The notes beneath the pieces were generated by a model. It ran no database searches. It had not been told where the DNA came from and saw nothing but the letters and a program-made list of their open reading frames with translations. A program made the translations under genes and the position numbers. This document shows positions 61,235 through 63,539 of a stretch of 63,539 nucleotides of DNA, piece by piece; the first letter of the stretch is position 1; every line of letters begins with the position of its first letter. The stretch is taken from the NCBI GenBank assembly GCA_900316055.1, contig ONBK01000009.1:1-63539 (forward strand), in the 5' to 3' direction. This stretch comes from an uncultured Bacteroidales bacterium. GTDB taxonomy: Bacteria > Bacteroidota > Bacteroidia > Bacteroidales > P3.

Positions 61235-62224
61235 ATGAAAGAGAACAGTAAATCGTTGTTGTTAGGTTTGACCGTGATTATCTCGGCTGTGGGCATTGTG
61301 GCCCTGGTCGGTCTGTTTGCCATCAATCCGCAGAAGGAGATGGTGACCGGCGAAGCCGATGCTACCGAATACCGCGTGAGCAATATGGTGCCTGGACATG
61401 TGGACACCATCTATGTGAAAGAGGGCGACCACGTGAAGAAAGGCGACACCCTAGCCCACATCGCATCGAAACAGGTGGCTGCCAAGATGCAGCAGGCCAC
61501 TGCCGTGAAGAGTGCTGCCAGCGCCCAGAGCCGCAAGGCCAAAGTGGGTGCCCGCGACCAACAGAAGCAGATGGCCTACCAGGTGTGGCAGAAAGCCAAA
61601 GCCGCTGTGGAGGTCTACCGCAAGAGCTTCGAGCGCGTGAAAGGGCTCTACGAGAAAGGCGTGGTGAGCGCACAGAAGTACGACGAGGTGGAAGCCCAGT
61701 ACAAAGTGGCGCAAGCCGACTGTGCCGCTGCCGAGCAGCAGTACCTGATGGCCGAAGAGGGTGCCCGTCGCGAGGATATCGACGCAGCAGCAGCGCTGGT
61801 GAACCAAGCCGGAGGCGCTGTGGCCGAGGTGCAGAGCTACTTGGACGACAGCTACCTCATCGCCCCGAGCGACGGAGAGGTGGTGGAAATCTACTGCAAA
61901 TTAGGCGACCTCATCGGTACCGGAAGCCCCGTCATGTCGATCCTCAATATGAGCGACTGCTGGTTCTTCTTCGCCGTGAGAGAGGACCTGCTCAAAGGCA
62001 TCAACACCGGTGATACGGTAGACATCAAGATTCCCGCCCTCAACGAGAAGAAGCTCTACAAAGGCATCGTGCGTCGTGTGCAGGCAATGGCCAGCTACGC
62101 CACCTGGCGTGCCACCAAGACCAACGGACAGTACGACGTGAAGAGCTTCGACGTGAAGGTAGTGCCCATAGAAGATATCGAAGGCCTGAGACCCGGAATG
62201 ACCGCAATACTGGAGAGTAAATAA
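61235..62224 (+). CDS. HlyD-family membrane fusion protein
   Basis: A 329-residue periplasmic adaptor anchored by one N-terminal helix (SLLLGLTVIISAVGIVALVGLFA). A lipoyl-like half (GHVDTIYVKEGDHVKKGDTLAHI), a coiled-coil hairpin (about residues 85-195, rich in Ala/Gln/Lys), the second lipoyl half (SYLIAPSDGEVVEIYCKLGDLIGTGS) and a C-terminal barrel (GDTVDIKIPALNEKKLYKG) complete it. It should link the TolC protein to the ABC permease downstream. 40 bp after tolC. Confidence 0.94.
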   Translation: MKENSKSLLLGLTVIISAVGIVALVGLFAINPQKEMVTGEADATEYRVSNMVPGHVDTIYVKEGDHVKKGDTLAHIASKQVAAKMQQATAVKSAASAQSRKAKVGARDQQKQMAYQVWQKAKAAVEVYRKSFERVKGLYEKGVVSAQKYDEVEAQYKVAQADCAAAEQQYLMAEEGARREDIDAAAALVNQAGGAVAEVQSYLDDSYLIAPSDGEVVEIYCKLGDLIGTGSPVMSILNMSDCWFFFAVREDLLKGINTGDTVDIKIPALNEKKLYKGIVRRVQAMASYATWRATKTNGQYDVKSFDVKVVPIEDIEGLRPGMTAILESK

Positions 62225-62263
62225 CGTTTAACGTTTAAAGGTTAACGTTTAAAGGTATTAGAT

Positions 62264-62641
62264 ATGTTTTCCTTTGAAAATCTAAGGGTTTACGTTACGG
62301 CAAGAGAACTTGTGAAAAACATTTATCTCCTGCAAAATACCTTTCCTAAAGAGGAACGTTATGCTCTAGGTGACCAGATACGCAGGGCAGCATCTTCGAT
62401 TACTGCCAACATCGCTGAGGGAAGTGGTAGGAACTCACCTAAAGAAAAGATACATTTTATTGAGATAGCTTTTGGCTCTATGACTGAAGTCTTTTGCGAA
62501 TTACAAACAGCCTGCGACATGAACTATATTAAAACAAAACAACTTGACGAATTGCGTCCTTTATTCACCGACATGGCCAAAATGCTTTCTGGATTAAAAA
62601 ACTCATTACAAAAGAAAATTGACGAAGAAAAAAAACTTTAA
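62264..62641 (+). CDS. Four-helix bundle protein (23S rRNA intervening-sequence family)
   Basis: A 125-residue protein of the widespread four-helix bundle family: FENLRVYVTARELVKNIYLL, FPKEERYALGDQIRRAASSI, TANIAEGSGRNSPKEKIHFI and FGSMTEVFCELQTA. Function unknown; the family is found in 23S rRNA intervening sequences and as isolated inserts. It is AT-rich compared with its neighbours. It interrupts an otherwise standard efflux operon, with heptamer tracts on each side in opposite orientation, so it is probably an insertion. Confidence 0.9.
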   Translation: MFSFENLRVYVTARELVKNIYLLQNTFPKEERYALGDQIRRAASSITANIAEGSGRNSPKEKIHFIEIAFGSMTEVFCELQTACDMNYIKTKQLDELRPLFTDMAKMLSGLKNSLQKKIDEEKKL

Positions 62642-62699
62642 ACTTTATAAAAAAGAACTTTAACCGTTAAACTTTAAACTTTAACCGTTAACCGTTACA
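62641..62699. repeat. CTTTAAAC/CCGTTAA heptamers before the permease
   Basis: CTTTAAC, CGTTAAA and CTTTAAA units run to two bases before the permease ATG. Complementary GTTTAAA/GGTTAAC units lie at 62224-62257, before the four-helix bundle gene, giving an inverted pair around it. Confidence 0.8.
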
Positions 62700-63539
62700 A
62701 TGATTACCAATCCGATATATAGGGTCTTCTTGCGGGAATCACGGCGTCTGATACGTTACCCGCGATACCTGGTGATTCTCACCATCGGGGCGGTGTTCTC
62801 ATTTATCTTCTTCGCCACAATGACCAATGAGGGTCAGCCGCAGCGGCTGCCTGTGGGTGTGGTGGACATGGACGGCAGCTACCTCTCGCGGCGCATCTGC
62901 CACGAACTCGACGCCACTCCCGGAGTGAAGGTGAAAGAGGTTTTCGGCAACCACGAGGCAGCCCGTCGCGCCATGCAGCGGGGCGAGATCTATGCCTTCT
63001 ACGAGATACCTAAAGGCACCTACAACGAAGTGCTGCAGTTCCACGCCCCCAAGTTCGTTCTCTACAACAACGCCTGCTACCTGCTGGCCGGAACATTGTG
63101 CTACAAACAGTTGGCCACCATGGGTATGCTGGCAGCCGGTGGCGTGCAACGCGAGGTGCTGAGAAAGAAAGGACACGGAGAGGATGACATCATGGGACTC
63201 ATACAACCGGTGGCTTTCGAGACCCGCAACATCAGCAACCCGTGGATCAACTACGGAGTCTACCTGATGACGACACTCATACCCGCCATCATGGCCTTCA
63301 TCGTGCTGATGCACACGGCATTTTCCATCGTACGTGAACGGCAACGCCGCACGGTGAAACACTGGATGAAGAAAGCCAACGGCAGCGCCCTCTACGCCCT
63401 CTTGGGCAAGATGCTGCCCTATACTCTCTGGTATACGATGCTGACACTGACAGCCAACCTGGCGATGTTCGGCTTTATGGACTTCCCGATGAACGGCAGC
63501 TGGCTGCTGATGGTGCTGAACACGGTGCTGCTGATTGTG
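62700..63539 (+). CDS. ABC-2 type transporter permease, C-terminus outside window
   Basis: The first 280 residues of an ABC-2 membrane subunit (YhhJ/YbhR-like): helix 1 YLVILTIGAVFSFIFFATM, a large periplasmic domain beginning with LPVGVVDMDGSYLSRRICHE and including FHAPKFVLYNNACYLLAGTL, then helices from YGVYLMTTLIPAIMAFIVLM onward. It completes a TolC/HlyD/ABC-2 tripartite exporter; a second permease or ATPase may follow beyond the edge. Confidence 0.92.
   Translation, partial: MITNPIYRVFLRESRRLIRYPRYLVILTIGAVFSFIFFATMTNEGQPQRLPVGVVDMDGSYLSRRICHELDATPGVKVKEVFGNHEAARRAMQRGEIYAFYEIPKGTYNEVLQFHAPKFVLYNNACYLLAGTLCYKQLATMGMLAAGGVQREVLRKKGHGEDDIMGLIQPVAFETRNISNPWINYGVYLMTTLIPAIMAFIVLMHTAFSIVRERQRRTVKHWMKKANGSALYALLGKMLPYTLWYTMLTLTANLAMFGFMDFPMNGSWLLMVLNTVLLIV

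Overview
The window reads as chromosomal DNA of a Bacteroidales (Bacteroidota) bacterium with GC-rich genes and AT-rich spacers. Support comes from Bacteroidota promoters of the form TTTG-N19-TAnnTTTG (12778-12808, 24575-24605, 33179-33209), a SprE/PorW-type TPR lipoprotein, a carboxypeptidase-regulatory-domain outer-membrane barrel receptor, a DUF5106-like thioredoxin-fold protein, DUF4199, a kinase-RapZ fusion, an NfnAB-type fusion and a PPi-type phosphofructokinase. The species cannot be named from the sequence.

Layout: 1-6.7 kb holds a 3'-truncated glyA with an apparent internal deletion, an outer-membrane barrel, a thioredoxin-like lipid/secreted protein, mutL and a rhomboid protease. 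6.7-12.7 kb holds a frameshifted lysine-fermentation dehydrogenase (kdd), a TonB-C protein with a glycosyltransferase, and a tight minus-strand run folE-lolA-tsaB-permease. 12.8-16.6 kb holds an NfnAB-like fusion and an M20 dipeptidase. 16.6-24.3 kb is a minus-strand block (yitT, rpe, rRNA methyltransferase; yggS; hypothetical-truA-prmA-topB). 24.3-33.1 kb holds a small membrane protein, pheT, a sigma factor/membrane protein/outer-membrane receptor module with a shared promoter motif, a YfcC transporter and tRNA-Glu(CTC). 33.2-47.1 kb is minus-strand: kinase-RapZ, bactofilin, sprE, ychF, two repeat-separated membrane/glycosyltransferase genes, an AsmA-like protein, hpt, a SUMF1-like protein and pyrE. 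47.4-63.5 kb holds hppA, a decayed locus, atpD-atpC, an MTA/SAH deaminase, a peptide-binding lipoprotein, lpxH, envC, pfp and an efflux operon (tolC, hlyD, a four-helix-bundle gene, ABC permease cut by the window end).

The most unusual feature is repeat content. Most long spacers carry tandem arrays of 7-9-bp units (TTTAAAG, GGTTATT, CTTTCAC, GTTAAAC, CCTTTTAAA, GGGTTTAAT), often arranged as opposing arms around a GC-rich core containing GCTGCCGC. Mixed in is a 45-70-bp modular element that begins CTGCCTG and ends GGAGCAAACC. The same short units occur in frame inside at least a dozen conserved genes (mutL, tsaB, topB, truA, pheT, lpxH, the deaminase, the methyltransferase and others) and make up parts of several signal peptides. 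This looks like an active or recently active repeat-dispersal process that nothing else in the window explains.

Functional themes: pyrophosphate economy (membrane PPase plus PPi-phosphofructokinase), NADH/NADPH/ferredoxin balancing (NfnAB-type fusion), envelope biogenesis (lpxH, lolA, envC, AsmA, SprE), and nucleotide salvage/translation housekeeping.
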